A stretch of 64,000 bases of DNA from Palaemon carinicauda (GCF_036898095.1 NC_090766.1:39623493-39687492); one strand, 5' to 3'; shown: positions 36,799 through 51,700, counted from the stretch's first letter. The notes: generated by a model not told the origin, from the sequence alone. Made by a program: numbers and translations.

Positions 36799-39715
36799 AT
36801 ACAATTACCTTTTATATCTTGTAAGAGTATGAAAAGAACTTGTGTCCTCTATACCTCACTAATTAAAGATTCTATACCTCAAATAATCACCAACAATGCC
36901 TATTATATCTTGTAAGAGCAAGAAATTAACTTGTGTCTTCTATACCTCACTAATTAAAGATTCTATACCTCGATTAATCTATACAATTACCTTTTTATAT
37001 CTTGTAAGAGTATGAAAATAATTTGTGTCCTCTATACCTCACTAATTAAAGATTCTATACCTCAATTAATCTATACAATTACCTTTTATATCTTTTAAGA
37101 GTATGGAAAGAACTTGTATCCTCTATATCTCACTAATTAAAGATTCTATACCTCAATTAATTCATACAATTACCTTTTATATCTTGTAATAGCATGAAAA
37201 GAACTTGAGTCCTCTATACCTCACTAATTAAAGATTCTATACCTCAATTAATCAAAAACAATACCTATTATATCTTGTAAGAGCATGAAATGAACTTGAG
37301 TCCTCTATACCTCACTAATTAAAGATTCTATACTTCGATTAATCTATACAATTACCTTTTCATATCTTGTAAGAGTATGAAAAGAACTTGTGTCCTCTAT
37401 ACCTCACTAATTAAAGATTCTATACCTCAATTAATCAAAAACAAAACCTATTATATCTTGTAAGAGCATGAAATGAACTTGTGTCCTCTATACCTCACTA
37501 ATTAGAGATTCTATACCTAGATTAATCTATACAATTACCTTTTTATATCTTGTAAGAGTATGAAAAGAACTTGTGTCCTCTATACCTCACTAATTAAAGA
37601 TTCTATACCTCGATTAATCTATACAATTACCTTTTTATATCTTGTAAGAGCATGAAATGAACTTGTGTCCTCTGTACCTCACTAATTAAAGATTCTATGC
37701 CGCAATTAATTGAAACAAATACCTGTTATATCTTGTAAGAGCATGAAATGAAGTTGTGTCCTCTATACCTCACTAATTAAAGATTCTATACTTCAATTAA
37801 TCTATACAATTACCTTTTTATATCTTGTAAGAGTATGAAAAGAACTTGAGTCCTCTATACCTCACTAATTAGAGATTCTATACCTCGATTAATCTATACA
37901 ATTACCTTTTTATATCTTGTAAGAGTATGAAAAGAACTTGAGTCCTCTATACCTCACTAATTAGAGATTCTATACCTCGATTAATCTATACAATTACCTT
38001 TTTATATCTTGTAAGAGTATGAAAAGAACTTGAGTCCTCTATACCTCACTAATTAAAGATTCTATACCTCGATTAATCTATACAATTACCTTTTTATATC
38101 TTGTAAGAGTATGAAAAGAACTTGTGTCCTCTATACCTCACTAATTAAAGATTCTATACCTCGATTAATCAAAAACAATACCTATTATATCTTGTAAGAG
38201 CATGAAATGAACTTGAGTCCTCTATACCTCACTAATTAGAGATTATATACCTCGATTAATCTATACAATTACCTTTTTATATCTTGTAAGAGTATGAAAA
38301 GAACTTGAGTCCTCTATACCTCACTAATTAAAGATTCTATACCTCGATTAATCTATACAATTAGCTTTTTATATCTTGTAAGAGTATGAAAAGAACTTGA
38401 GTCCTCTATACCTCACTAATTAAAAATTCTATACCTCGATTAATCTATACAATTACCTTTTTATATCTTGTAAGAGTATGAAAAGAACTTGAGTCCTCTA
38501 TACCTCACTAATTAAAGATTCTATACCTCGATTAATCTATACAATTACCTTTTTATATCTTGTAAGAGTATGAAAAGAACTTGAGTCCTCTATACCTCAC
38601 TAATTAAAGATTCTATACCTCGATTAATCTATACAATTACCTTTTTATATCTTGCAAGAGTATGAAAAGAACTTGTGTCCTCTATACCTCACTAATTAAA
38701 GATCCTATACCTCAATTAATCAAAAAAAAAAATACCTATTATATCTTGTAGGAGCATGAAATGAACTTGTGTCCTCTATACCTCACTAATTAAAGATTCT
38801 ACACCTCAATTAATAAATACAAATACCTTTTATATCTTGTAAGAGTATGAAAAGAACTTGAGTCCTCTATACCTCACTAATTAAAGATTCTATACCTCGA
38901 TTATTCTATACAATTACCTTTTTATATATTGTAAGAGTATGAAAAGAACTTGAGTCCTCTATACCTCACTAAATAAAGATTCTATACCTCAATTAATCAA
39001 AAACAATACCTATTATATCTTGTAAGAGTATGAAAAGAACTTGTGTCCTCTATACCTCACTAATTAAAGATTCTATACCTCTACTAATCTATACAATTAC
39101 CTTTTTATATATTGTAAGAGTATGAAAAGAACTTGAGTCCTCTATACCTCACTAATTAAAGATTCTATGCCTCAATTAATCTATACAATTACCTTTTATA
39201 TCTTGTAATAGCATGAAAAGAACTTGAGTCCTCTATACCTCACTAATTAAAGATTCTATACCTCAATTAATCAAAACAAATACCTTTTATATCTTGTAAG
39301 AGCATGAAAAGAACTTGTGTCCTCTATACCTCACTAATTAAAGATTCTATACCTCAATTAATAAAAAACAATACCTATTATATCTTTTAAGAGCATGAAA
39401 TGAACTTGAGTCCTCTATACCTCACTAATTAGAGATTCTATACCTCGATTAATCTATACAATTACCTTTTTATATCTTGTAAGAGTATGAAAAGAACTTG
39501 TGTCCTCTATACCTCACTAATTAAAGATTCTATACCTCGATTAATCAAAACAAATACCTTTTATATCTTGTAAGAGTATGAAAAGAACTTGTGTCCTCTA
39601 TACCTCACTAATTAAAGATTCTAAACCTCAATTAATCAAAAACAATACCTATTATATCTTGTAAGAGCATGAAATGAACTTGTGTCCTCTATACCTCACT
39701 AATTAAAGATTCTAT
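36799..39715. repeat. 91-bp satellite, second block
   Basis: About 32 monomers in two main classes: those with CTATACAATTACC and GAGTATGAAAAG, and those with AAAAACAATACC and GAGCATGAAATG. A CTTGAGTCC variant replaces CTTGTGTCC in many. The block ends mid-monomer at GATTCTATA, without a target duplication. Confidence 0.95.
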
Positions 39716-42700
39716 AAACCCTGGATAGGTACGCTCCTCGGACACCCCTTTAAGGGTATACTCGGACGCGAACGACCCCGACACCAAATAAAATTCTTGA
39801 AAAATCAGTTTTTGCAGTAACCTCCTTTTTTCTTTTGCCAAAAAAAAACTTCAATGAATGCTTAAAACAACTCTAAAGATAAATACTACTCATCTGCAGA
39901 AAAACTATTTATTATAAATATTTTAAAAAATTAAGTAGAAAAAAAAGACCTGACATAAAAATTCATAAAAAAAAAGTTTATACATATATACACAATTCCT
40001 TTTAGGAATTGATTCTTGAATGTTTAGGACACATCTTGATGTATTTTGGATGAAGTCAGACCCATGGAGGTGAAGATCTGAAATGAGAAAAAAAGGGTAA
40101 CTTTTTTTGGCCAAAGAAATTTGTCCAAATTTCATGAATTTTTTTGGGTACCCAAATGAAATAGGAAGTGGCTAATTTTTTTAGGGAATAAACATATGTT
40201 ATCCTAAAATAGAAATATGTAAAAAAATCTTCATTATTTTGTAAATTACATTTATATCAGGGGCCATATCTAAAGGTAATTTTTTGAGTACTTAGAAATT
40301 TCGTAAAAAAATACATATATTTAATATATAATATGATATTTATGCAGGTAAAAATATACCAAATTATCACAAATTCTATAGGGAACAAGAATATATATAG
40401 ATAGGGCAGCTTACGCTTCGGATATGTCCACAAAATGGCCGCCAACCACACTGACTCAGACTCCCTAATCTGCCACTTGAAATGTAGGAAGGGTATGTCA
40501 ATTTCAAGGTGTTATTTACTAATCTAATTATTATTGGATATGCATAAAAATTGTATGGTGGGTTGCTGGATAATTGACGATTATTTTACGACTATAAAAT
40601 TAAAATTCTGACCCAAAAAAATTTTTTTGAAGGGAAATAAAATCGAAAAAAAAATGTAAAACAATATAATATTTTAGCTAAAAAAAATTGATGATATTCA
40701 ATCAAAAAAAAAATTAAACAAAATTTTCCGACAAATAAACATCTAGAGGAATCATTACTCTGTGATAGTTCCTTAGTACGTAGTAATTTTGAAAGAATTG
40801 GGAAAAAACGAAAAAATGGCAATCACCGGAAAATCGAACACATACCTATATATACGCCATATCTGGCTAAAAAAAAGATAGGCATGGGTAGCCAGATCCT
40901 CTAGAAACACTTTCCAACACTATGAAAATATAAGTTTTGCGACACTACTTGCCAATTCCTTACGGTAACATGACTAAGCAAAAAAATGCAAAACAAATAA
41001 AAAGGGGCACTCGCGGAAAAATGGCTAACATTCTAATATACGGCATTTCAGAAAAAAAAAATTCAGCCACGTGCTAGGCAAACCATCAAGGCACATTTTC
41101 CGACAAATAAACATCTAAATGAATAATTACTCTGTGATAGTTCCTTAGTACGTAGTAATTTTGAAAGAAATGGGAAAAAACGAAAAAATGGCAATCACAG
41201 GAAAATCGAACACATACCTATATATACGCCATATCTGGCTAAAAAAAGAAGATAGGCATGGGTAGCCAGATCATCTAGAAACACTTTCCAACACTATAAA
41301 ATTATAAGTTTTGCGACACTACTTGCCAATTCCTTAAGGTAACATGACTAAGCAAAAAAATGCAAAACAAATAAAAAGGGGCACTCGTGGAAAAATGGCC
41401 ATTCTAATATACGGCATTTCAGAAAAAAAAAATTTCAGCCACGTGCTAGGCAAACCACCAAGGCACATTTTCCGACAAATAAACATATAAATGAAATATT
41501 ACTCTGTGATAGTTCCTTAGTACGTAGTAATTTTGAAAGAAATGGGAAAAAACGAAAAAATGGCAATCACAGGAAAATCGAACACATACTTATATATACG
41601 CCATATCTGGCTAAAAAAAATAGGCATGGGTAGCCAGATCATCTAGAAACACTTTCCAACACTATAAAAATATAAGTTTTGCGACACTACTTGCCAATTC
41701 CTTACGGTAACATGACTAAGCAAAAAAATGCAAAACAAATAAAAAGGGGCACTCGCGGAAAAATGCCCAACATTCTAATATGCGGCATCTCAGATAAAAA
41801 AAAAAAAAGACATGCACGTGTTAGCCCAACCATCAAGGCACAATTTCTAACACAAACATGAAAAAAAAATCAATAATATACGGCAATTCCTTACTAGGTA
41901 GTAAATTTTTACAAATATTGAAAAAAAAAACAGAAATTGGCAACCGCAGTTAAATACCCAATATACCAATAACTACGTCGTATCTGAAAAAAACAAAATC
42001 ACGCATGGGTAGCCAGATCATCTAGACACACTTTCCAACACTAAAAAAGCAAAAGTTTTACGACACTATTTCGCAATATCTTACGGAAAAATGACTTGGC
42101 ACAAAAATGAAAAAAAATGAAAAAGGAACACTCGCGGTAAAATGCCTGACATTCTAATATACGGCATCTCAGATAAAAAAAAAGACATGCACGTGTTAGC
42201 CCAACCATCAAGGCACACTTTCTAACACAAACATGAAAAAAAAATCAATAATATACGGCAATTCCTTACTACGTAGTAATTTTTACAAATATTGAAAAAA
42301 AACAGAAATTGGTAACCACAGTTAAATACTCAATAAACCAATAACTACGTCGTATCTGACAAAAACAAAGTCATGCATGGGTAGCCAGATCATCTAGACA
42401 CACTTTCCAACACTAAACAAGCAAAAGTTTTACGACCCTATTTGGCAATATCTTACGGAAAAATGACTTGGCAAAAAAATGAAAAAAAATGAAAAAGGGG
42501 CACTCGCGGTAAAATGGTCATCGTGGTGATGAACGACATTTTAACTAAAAAAAAAATCATGCACATGGTAGCCAAACAATCCACCAAGACTTTCCACAAC
42601 TGATAACCTATACAAGTTGCACCATTCTACGACAATTTCATAATACGTAATAACTTTGATAATTATGCAAACTACCTTAGAAGGGTAAACTCGGTCGCGA

Positions 42701-42754
42701 ACGACCCCGACGCGTCTCAGAAATCGGGGAAGGAGTACAGCTACAGCAATGCAC
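39716..42754. other. 3.0-kb block of unknown origin interrupting the satellite
   Basis: Unrelated to the 91-bp satellite. The first 60 bp and the last 75 bp are CpG-rich and share a 31-bp direct repeat containing CGCGAACGACCCCGAC (39,752-39,782 and 42,681-42,711, two mismatches). The interior is A-rich and holds 373-bp tandem repeats. The satellite resumes at a different monomer phase, about 55 bp of monomer missing, and no target duplication is evident. No coding frame longer than 76 codons exists. A non-autonomous element, a third satellite, or a rearranged fragment are all possible. Confidence 0.6.
40724..42660. repeat. ~373-bp tandem repeats inside the 3-kb block
   Basis: Unit starts lie near 40,724, 41,096, 41,468, 41,842, 42,217 and 42,589. 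Each unit contains a TACGTAGTAATTTT segment, GGGTAGCCAGATC, ACACTTTCCAACACT, a GGGGCACTCGCGG-like segment and GCACGTG or CCACGTG. The first three units are very similar to each other and the next two form a second subfamily. The last is partial. Confidence 0.88.
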
Positions 42755-45700
42755 ATTTGTGTCCTCTATACCTCACTAATTAAAGATTCTACACCTCAAT
42801 TAATAAATACAAATACCTTTTATATCTTGTAAGAGTATGAAAAGAACTTGAGTCCTCTATACCTCACTAATTAAAGATTCTATACCTCGATTAATCTATA
42901 CAATTACCTTTTTATATCTTGTAAGAGTATGAAAAGAACTTGTGTCCTCTATACCTCACTAATTAAAGATTCTATACCTCAATTAATCAAAATCAATACC
43001 TATTATATCTTGTAAGGGTATGAAAAGAACTTGTGTCCTCTATACCTCACTAATTAAAGATTCTATACCTCTACTAATCTATACAATTACCTTTTTATAT
43101 ATATTGTAAGAGTATGAAAAGAACTTGAGTCCTCTATACCTCACTAATTAAAGATTCTATGCCTCAATTAATCTATACAATTACCTTTTATATCTTGTAA
43201 TAGCATGAAAAGAACTTGAGTCCTCTATACCTCACTAATTAAAGACTCTATACCTCAATTAATAAAAAAACAATACCTATTATATCTTGTAAGAGCATGA
43301 AATGAACTTGTGTCCTCTATACCTCACTAATTAAAGATTCTATACCTCAATTAATATATACAATTACCTTTTATTTCTTGTAATAGCATGAAAAGAACTT
43401 GTGTCCTCTATACCTCACTAATTAAAGATTCTATACCTCAATTAATAAAAAACAATACCTATTATATCTTGTAAGAGCATGAAATGAACTTGAGTCCTCT
43501 ATACCTCACTAATTAGAGATTCTATACCTCGATTAATCTATACAATTACCTTTTTATATCTTGTAAGAGTATGAAAAGAACTTGTGTCCTCTATACCTCA
43601 CTAATTAAAGATTCTATACCTCAATTAATAAATAACAATACCTATTATATCTTTTAAGAGCATGAAATGAACTTGAGTCCTCTATACCTCACTAATTAGA
43701 GATTCTATACCTCGATTAATCTATACAATTACCTTTTTATATCTTGTAAGAGTATGAAAAGAACTTGTGTCCTCTATACCTCACTAATTAAAGATTCTAT
43801 ACCTCGATTAATCAAAACAAATACCTTTTATATCTTGTAAGAGTATGAAAAGAACTTGTGTCCTCTATACCTCACTAATTAAAGATTCTATACCTCAATT
43901 AATCAAAACAATTACCTTTTATTTCTTGTAAGAGTATGAAAAGAACTTGTGTCCTCTGTACCTCACTAATTAAAGATTCTATACCTCAATTAATAAAAAA
44001 CAATACCTATTATATCTTTTAAGAGCATGAAATGAACTTGAGTCCTCTATACCTCACTAATTAGAGATTCTATACCTCGATTAATCTATACAATTACCTT
44101 TTTATATCTTGTAAGAGTATGAAAAAAACTTGAGTCCTCTATACCTCACTAATTAAAGATTCTATACCTCGATTAATCAAAACAAATACCTTTTATATCT
44201 TGTAAGAGTATGAAAAGAACTTGTGTCCTCTATACCTCACTAATTAAAATTCTATACCTCAATTAATCAAAAACAATGCCTATTATATCTTGTAAGAGCA
44301 TGAAATGAACTTGTGTCCTCTATACCTCACTAATTAAAGATTCTATACCTCAATTAATCAAAAACAATACCTATTATATCTTGTAAGAGTATGAAAAAAA
44401 CTTGAGTCCTCTATACCTCACTAATTAAAGATTCTATACCTCGATTAATCTATACAATTACATTTTATATCTTGTAAGAGTATGAAAAGAACTTGTGTCC
44501 TCTATACCTCACTAATTAAAGATTCTATACCTCAATTAATCAAAAACAGTACCTATTATATCTTGTAAGAGCATGAAATGAACTTGTGTCCTCTGTACCT
44601 CACTAATTAAAGATTCTATACCTCAATTAATCAAAAACAATACCTTTTATATCTTGTAAGAGCATGAAATGAACTTGTGTCCTCTGTACCTCACTAATTA
44701 AAGATTCTATACCTCAATTAATCAAAAACAATACCTATTATATCTTGTAAGAGCAAGAAATGAACTTGTGTCCTCTATACCTCACTAATTAAAGATTCTA
44801 TACCTCAATTCATCTATACAATTACCTATTATATCTTGTAAGAGCAAGAAATGAACTTGTGTCCTCTATACCTCACTAATTAAAGATTCTATACCTCAAT
44901 AATTCAAAAACAATACCGGTTATATCTTGCAAGAGCATAAAATGAACTTGTGTCCTCTATACCTCACTAATTAAAGATTCTATACCTCAATTAATCGAAA
45001 AACAATACCTGTTATATCTTGTAAGAGCATGAAATGAACTAGTGTCCTCTATACCTCACTAATTAAAGATTCTATACCTCAATAAATCAAAAACAATACC
45101 TGTTATATCTTGTAAGAGCATGAAATGAACTAGTGTCCTCTATACCTCACTAATTAAAGATTCTATACCTCGATTAATCTATAAAATTACCTTTTTATAT
45201 CTTGTAAGAGTATGAAAAGAACTTGATGTCCTCTATACCTCACTAATTAAAGATTCTATACCTCAATTAATCTATACAATTACCTTTTTATATCTTGTAA
45301 GAGTATGAAAAGAACTTGAGTCCTCTATACCTCACTAATTAAAGATTCTATACCTCAATTAATCTATACAATTACCTTTTTATATCTTGTAAGAGTATGA
45401 AAAGAACTTAAGTCCTCTATACCTCACTAATTAAAGATCTATACCTCGATTAATCTATACAATTACCTTTTTATATCTTGTAAGAGTATGAAAAGAACTT
45501 GTGTCCTCTATACCTCACTAATTAAAGATCTATACCTCGATTAATCTAAAAAAAAATTACCTTTATATCTTGTAAGAGTATGAAAAGAACTTGTGTCCTC
45601 TATACCTCACTAATTAAAGATTCTATACCTCGATTAATCTATACAATTACCTTTTTATATCTTGTAAGAGTATGAAAAGAACTTGAGTCCTCTATACCTC

Positions 45701-48700
45701 ACTAATTAAAGATTCTATACCTCGATTAATCTATACAATTACCTTTTTATATCTTGTAAGAGTATGAAAAGAACTTGTGTCCTCTATACCTCACTAATTA
45801 AAGATCCTATACCTCAATTAATCAAAAAAAATTACCTATTATATCTTGTAGGAGCATGAAATGAACTTGTGTCCTCTATACCTCACTAATTAAAGATTCT
45901 ATACCTCGATTAATCTATACAATTACCTTTTTATATCTTGTAAGAGTATGAAAAGAACTTGTGTCCTCTATACCTCACTAATTAAAGATTCTATACCTCT
46001 ATTAATCTATACAATTACCTTTTTATATCTTGTAAGAGTATGAAAAGAACTTGAGTCCTCTATACCTCACTAATTAAAGATCCTATACCTCAATTAATCA
46101 AAACAAATTACCTTTTATATCTTGTAAGAGTATGAAAAGAACTTGTGTCCTCTATACCTCACTAATTAAAGATTCTATACCTCAATTAATCTATACAATT
46201 ACCTTTTATATCTTGTAATAGCATGAAAAGAACTTGAGTCCTCTATACCTCACTAATTAAAGATCCTATACCTCAATTAATCAAAACAATACCTTTTATA
46301 TCTTGTAAGAGTATGAAAAGAACTTGTGTCCTCTATACCTCACTAATTAAAGATCCTATACCTCAATTAATCAAAAAACAATTACCTATTATATCTTGTA
46401 AGAGTATGAAAAGAACTTGTGTCCTCTATACCTCACTAATTAAAGATTCTATACCTCGATTAATCTATACAATTACCTTTTTATATCTTGTAAGAGTATG
46501 AAAAGAACTTGTGTCCTCTATACCTCACTAATTAAAGATTCTATACCTCTACTAATCTATACAATTACCTTTTTATATATTGTAAGAGTATGAAAAGAAC
46601 TTGTGTCCTCTATACCTCACTAATTAAAGATTCTATACCTCAATTAATCAAAACAAATACCTTTTATATCTTGTAAGAGTATGAAAAGAACTTGTGTCCT
46701 CTATACCTCACTAATTAAAGATTCTATACCTCAATTAATCTATACAATTACCTTTTATATCTTGTAATAGCATGAAAAGAACTTGAGTCCTCTATACCTC
46801 ACTAATTAAAGACTCTATACCTCAATTAATAAAAAAACAATACCTATTATATCTTGTAAGACCATGAAATGAACTTGTGTCCTCTATACCTCACTAATTA
46901 AAGATTCTATACCTCAATTAATATATACAATTACCTTTTATATCTTGTAATAGCATGAAAAGAACTTGAGTCCTCTATACCTCACTAATTAAAGATCCTA
47001 TACCTCAATTAATCAAAACAAATACCTTCTATATCTTGTAAGAGTATGAAAAGAACTTGTGTCCTCTATACCTCACTAATTAAAGATTCTATACCTCAAT
47101 TAATAAAAAACAATACCTATTATATCTTGTAAGAGCATGAAATGAACTTGAGTCCTCTATACCTCACTAATTAGAGATTCTATACCTCGATTAATCTATA
47201 CAATTACCTTTTTATATCTTGTAAGAGTATGAAAAGAACTTGTGTCCTCTATACCTCACTAATTAAAGATTCTATACCTCGATTAATCAAAACAAATACC
47301 TTTTATATCTTGTAAGAGTATGAAAAGAACTTGTGTCCTCTATACCTCACTAATTAAAGATTCTAAACCTCAATTAATCAAAAACAATACCTATTATATC
47401 TTGTAAGAGCATGAAATGAACTTGTGTCCTCTATACCTCACTAATTAAAGATTCTAAACCTCAATTAATCAAAAACAATACCTATTATATCTTGTAAGAG
47501 CATGAAATGAACTTGTGTCCTCTATACCTCACTAATTAAAGATTCTATACCTCAATTAATCAAAAACAATGCCTATTATATCTTGTAAGAGCATGAAATG
47601 AATTTGTGTCCTCTATACCTCACTAATTAAAGATTCTATACCTCAATTAATATAAACAATTACCTCTTATTTCTTGTAATAGCATGAAAAAAACTTGAGT
47701 CCTCTATACCTCACTAATTAAAGATTCTATACCTCAGTTAATCAAAACAAATACCTTTTATATCTTGTAAGAGTATGAAAAGAACTTGTGTCCTCTATAC
47801 CTCACTAATTAAAGATTCTATACCTCAATTAATCAAAACAAATACCTTTTATATCTTGTAATAGCATGAAAAAAACTTGTGTCCTCTATACCTCACTAAT
47901 TAAAGATTCTATACCTCAATTAATCAAAACAAATACCTTTTATATCTTGTAAGAGTATGAAAAGAACTTGAGTCCTCTATACCTCACTAATTAAAGATTC
48001 TATACCTCAATTAATCAAAACAAATACCTTTTATATCTTGTAAGAGTATGAAAAGAACTTGAGTCCTCTATACCTCACTAATTAAAGATTCTATACCTCA
48101 ATTAATCAAAACAAATACCTTTTATATCTTGTAATAGCATGAAAAAAACTTGTGTCCTCTATACCTCACTAATTAAAGATTCTATACCTCAATTAATCAA
48201 AACAAATACCTTTTATATCTTGTAAGAGTATGAAAAGAACTTGAGTCCTCTATACCTCACTAATTAAAGATTCTATACCTCAATTAATCAAAACAAATAC
48301 CTTTTATATCTTGTAAGAGTATGAAAAGAACTTGAGTCCTCTATACCTCACTAATTAAAGATTCTATACCTCAATTAATCAAAACAAATACCTTTTATAT
48401 CTTGTAATAGCATGAAAAAAACTTGTGTCCTCTATACCTCACTAATTAAAGATTCTATACCTCAATTAATCAAAACAAATACCTTTTATATCTTGTAAGA
48501 GCATGAAAAGAACTTGTGTCCTCTATACCTCACTAATTAAAGATTCTATACCTCAATTTATCAAAACAAATACCTTTTATATCTTGTAAGAGTATGAAAA
48601 GAACTTGTGTCCTCTATACCTCACTAATTAAAGATTCTATACCTCAATTAATCAAAACAAATACCTTTTATATCTTGTAATAGCATGAAAAAAACTTGTG

Positions 48701-51700
48701 TCCTCTATACCTCACTAATTAAAGATTCTATACCTCAATTAATCAAAACAAATACCTTTTATATCTTGTAAGAGTATGAAAAGAACTTGAGTCCTCTATA
48801 CCTCACTAATTAAAGATTCTATACCTCAATTAATCAAAACAAATACCTTTTAAATCTTGTAAGAGTATGAAAAGAACTTGTGTCCTCTATACCTCACTAA
48901 TTAAAGATTCTATACCTCAATTAATCAAAAACAATACCTATTATATCTTGTAAGAGTATGAAATGAACTTGAGTCCTCTATACCTCACTAATTAAAGATT
49001 CTATACCTCAATTAATCAAAACAAATACCTTTTATATCTTGTAAGAGTATGAAAAGAACTTGTGTCCTCTATACCTCACTAATTAAAGATTCTATACCTC
49101 GATTAATCTATACAATTACATTTTATATCTTGTAAGAGTATGAAAAGAACTTGTGTCCTCTGTACCTCACTAATTAAAGATTCTATACCTCAATTAATCA
49201 AAAACCATACCTATTATATCTTGTAAGAGCATGAAATGATCTTGTGTCCTCTGTACCTCACTAATTAAAGATTCTATACCTCAATTAATCAAAAACAATA
49301 CCTATTATATCTTGTAAGAGCATGAAATGATCTTGTGTCCTCTGTACCTCACTAATTAAAGATTCTATACCTCAATTAATCAAAAACAATACCTATTATA
49401 TCTTGTAAGAGCATGAAATGATCTTGTGTCCTCTGTACCTCACTAATTAAAGATTCTACACCTCAATTAATCAAAAACAATACCTATTATATCTTGTAAG
49501 AGCATGAAATGAACTTGTGTCCTCTATACCTCACTAAATAAAGATTCTATACCTCAATAAATCTATACAATTACCTATTATATCTTGTAAGAGCATGAAA
49601 TGAACTAGTGTCCTCAATACCTCCCTAATTAAAGATTTTATACCTCAATAAATCTATACAATTACCTATTATATATTGTAAAAGCCTGAAATGAACTAGT
49701 GTCCTCTATACCTTCCTAATTAAAGATTCTATACCTCAATAAATCTATACAATTACCTATTATATCTTGTAAGAGCATGATATGAACTTGTGTCCTCTAT
49801 ACCTCACTAATTAAAGATTCTATACCTCAATTAATCTGTACAATTACCTATTATATCTTGTAAGAGCATGAAATGAACTAGTGTCCTCTATACCTTCCTA
49901 ATTAAAGATTCTATACCTCAATAAATCTATACAATTACCTATTATATCTTGTAAGAGCATGATATGAACTTGTGTCCTCTATACCTCACTAATTAAAGAT
50001 TCTATACCTCAATTCATCTATGCAATTACCTATTATATCTTGTAAGAGCATGAAATGAACTAGTGTCCTCTATACCTCACTAATTAAAGATTTTATACCT
50101 CGATTAATCTATAAAATTACCTTTTTATATCTTGTAAGAGTATGAAAAGAACTTGATTCCTGTATACCTCACTAATTAAAGATTCTATACCTCGATTAAT
50201 CTATACAATTACCTTTTTATATCTTGAAAGAGTATGAAAAGAACTTGAGTCCTCTATACCTCACTAATTAGAGATTCTATACCTCGATTAATCTATACAA
50301 TTACCTTTTTATATCTTGTAAGAGTATGAAAAGAACTTGAGTCCTCTATACCTCACTAATTAAAGATTCTATACCTCGATTAATCTATACAATTACCTTT
50401 TTATATCTTGTAAGAGTATGAAAAGAACTTGTGTCCTCTATACCTCACTAATTAAAGATCCTATACCTCAATTAATAAAAAAAAATACCTATTATATCTT
50501 GTAGGAGCATGAAATGAACTTGTGTCCTCTATACCTCACTAATTAAAGATTCTACACCTCAATTAATAAATACAAATACCTTTTATATCTTGTAAGAGTA
50601 TGAAAAGAACTTGAGTCCTCTATACCTCACTAATTAAAGATTCTATACCTCGATTAATCTATACAATTACCTTTTTATATCTTGTAAGAGTATGAAAAGA
50701 ACTTGTGTCCTCTATACCTCACTAATTAAAGATTCTATACCTCAATTAATCAAAAACAATACCTATTATATCTTGTAAGAGTATGAAAAGAACTTGTGTC
50801 CTCTATACCTCACTAATTAAAGATTCTATACCTCTACTAATCTATACAATTACCTTTTTATATATTGTAAGAGTATGAAAAGAACTTGAGTCCTCTATAC
50901 CTCACTAATTAAAGATTCTATACCTCAATTAATCTATACAATTACCTTTTATATCTTGTAATAGCATGAAAAGAACTTGAGTCCTCTATACCTCACTAAT
51001 TAAAGACTATACCTCAATTAATAAAAAAACAATACCTATTATATCTTGTAAGAGCATGAAATGAACTTGTGTCCTCTATACCTCACTAATTAAAGATTCT
51101 ATACCTCAATTAATATATACAATTACCTTTTATTTCTTGTAATAGCATGAAAAAAACTTGAGTCCTCTATACCTCACTAATTAAAGATTCTATACCTCAA
51201 TTAATCAAAACAAATACCTTTTATATCTTGTAATAGCATGAAAAGAACTTGTGTCCTCTATACCTCACTAATTAAAGATTCTATACCTCAATTAATCAAA
51301 ACAAATGCCTTTTATATCTTGTAAGAGTATGAAAAGAACTTGTGTCCTCTATACCTCACTAATTAAAGATTCTATACCTCGATTAATCTATACAATTACC
51401 TTTTATATCTTGTAAGAGTATGAAAAGAACTTGTGTCCTCTGTACCTCACTAATTAAAGATTCTATACCTCAATTAATCAAAAACAATACCTATTATATC
51501 TTGTAAGAGCATGAAATGAACTTGTGTCCTCTGTACCTCACTAATTAAAGATTCTACACCTCAATTAATCAAAAACAATACCTATTATATCTTGTAAGAG
51601 CAAGAAATGAACTAGTGTCCTCTATACTCACTAATTAAAGATTCTATACCTCAATTCATCTATACAATTACCTATTATATCTTGTAAGAGCATGAAATGA

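Noticed and set aside
39716..42754. LTR retrotransposon bounded by the 31-bp direct repeats
   Set aside because: Direct repeats are too short for LTRs, there is no target duplication, no primer-binding site and no coding remnant.
46313..46501. 62-codon frame within the 91-bp satellite
   Set aside because: It is a two-monomer read-through of AT-rich tandem repeat with repeated residues; no evidence of selection.
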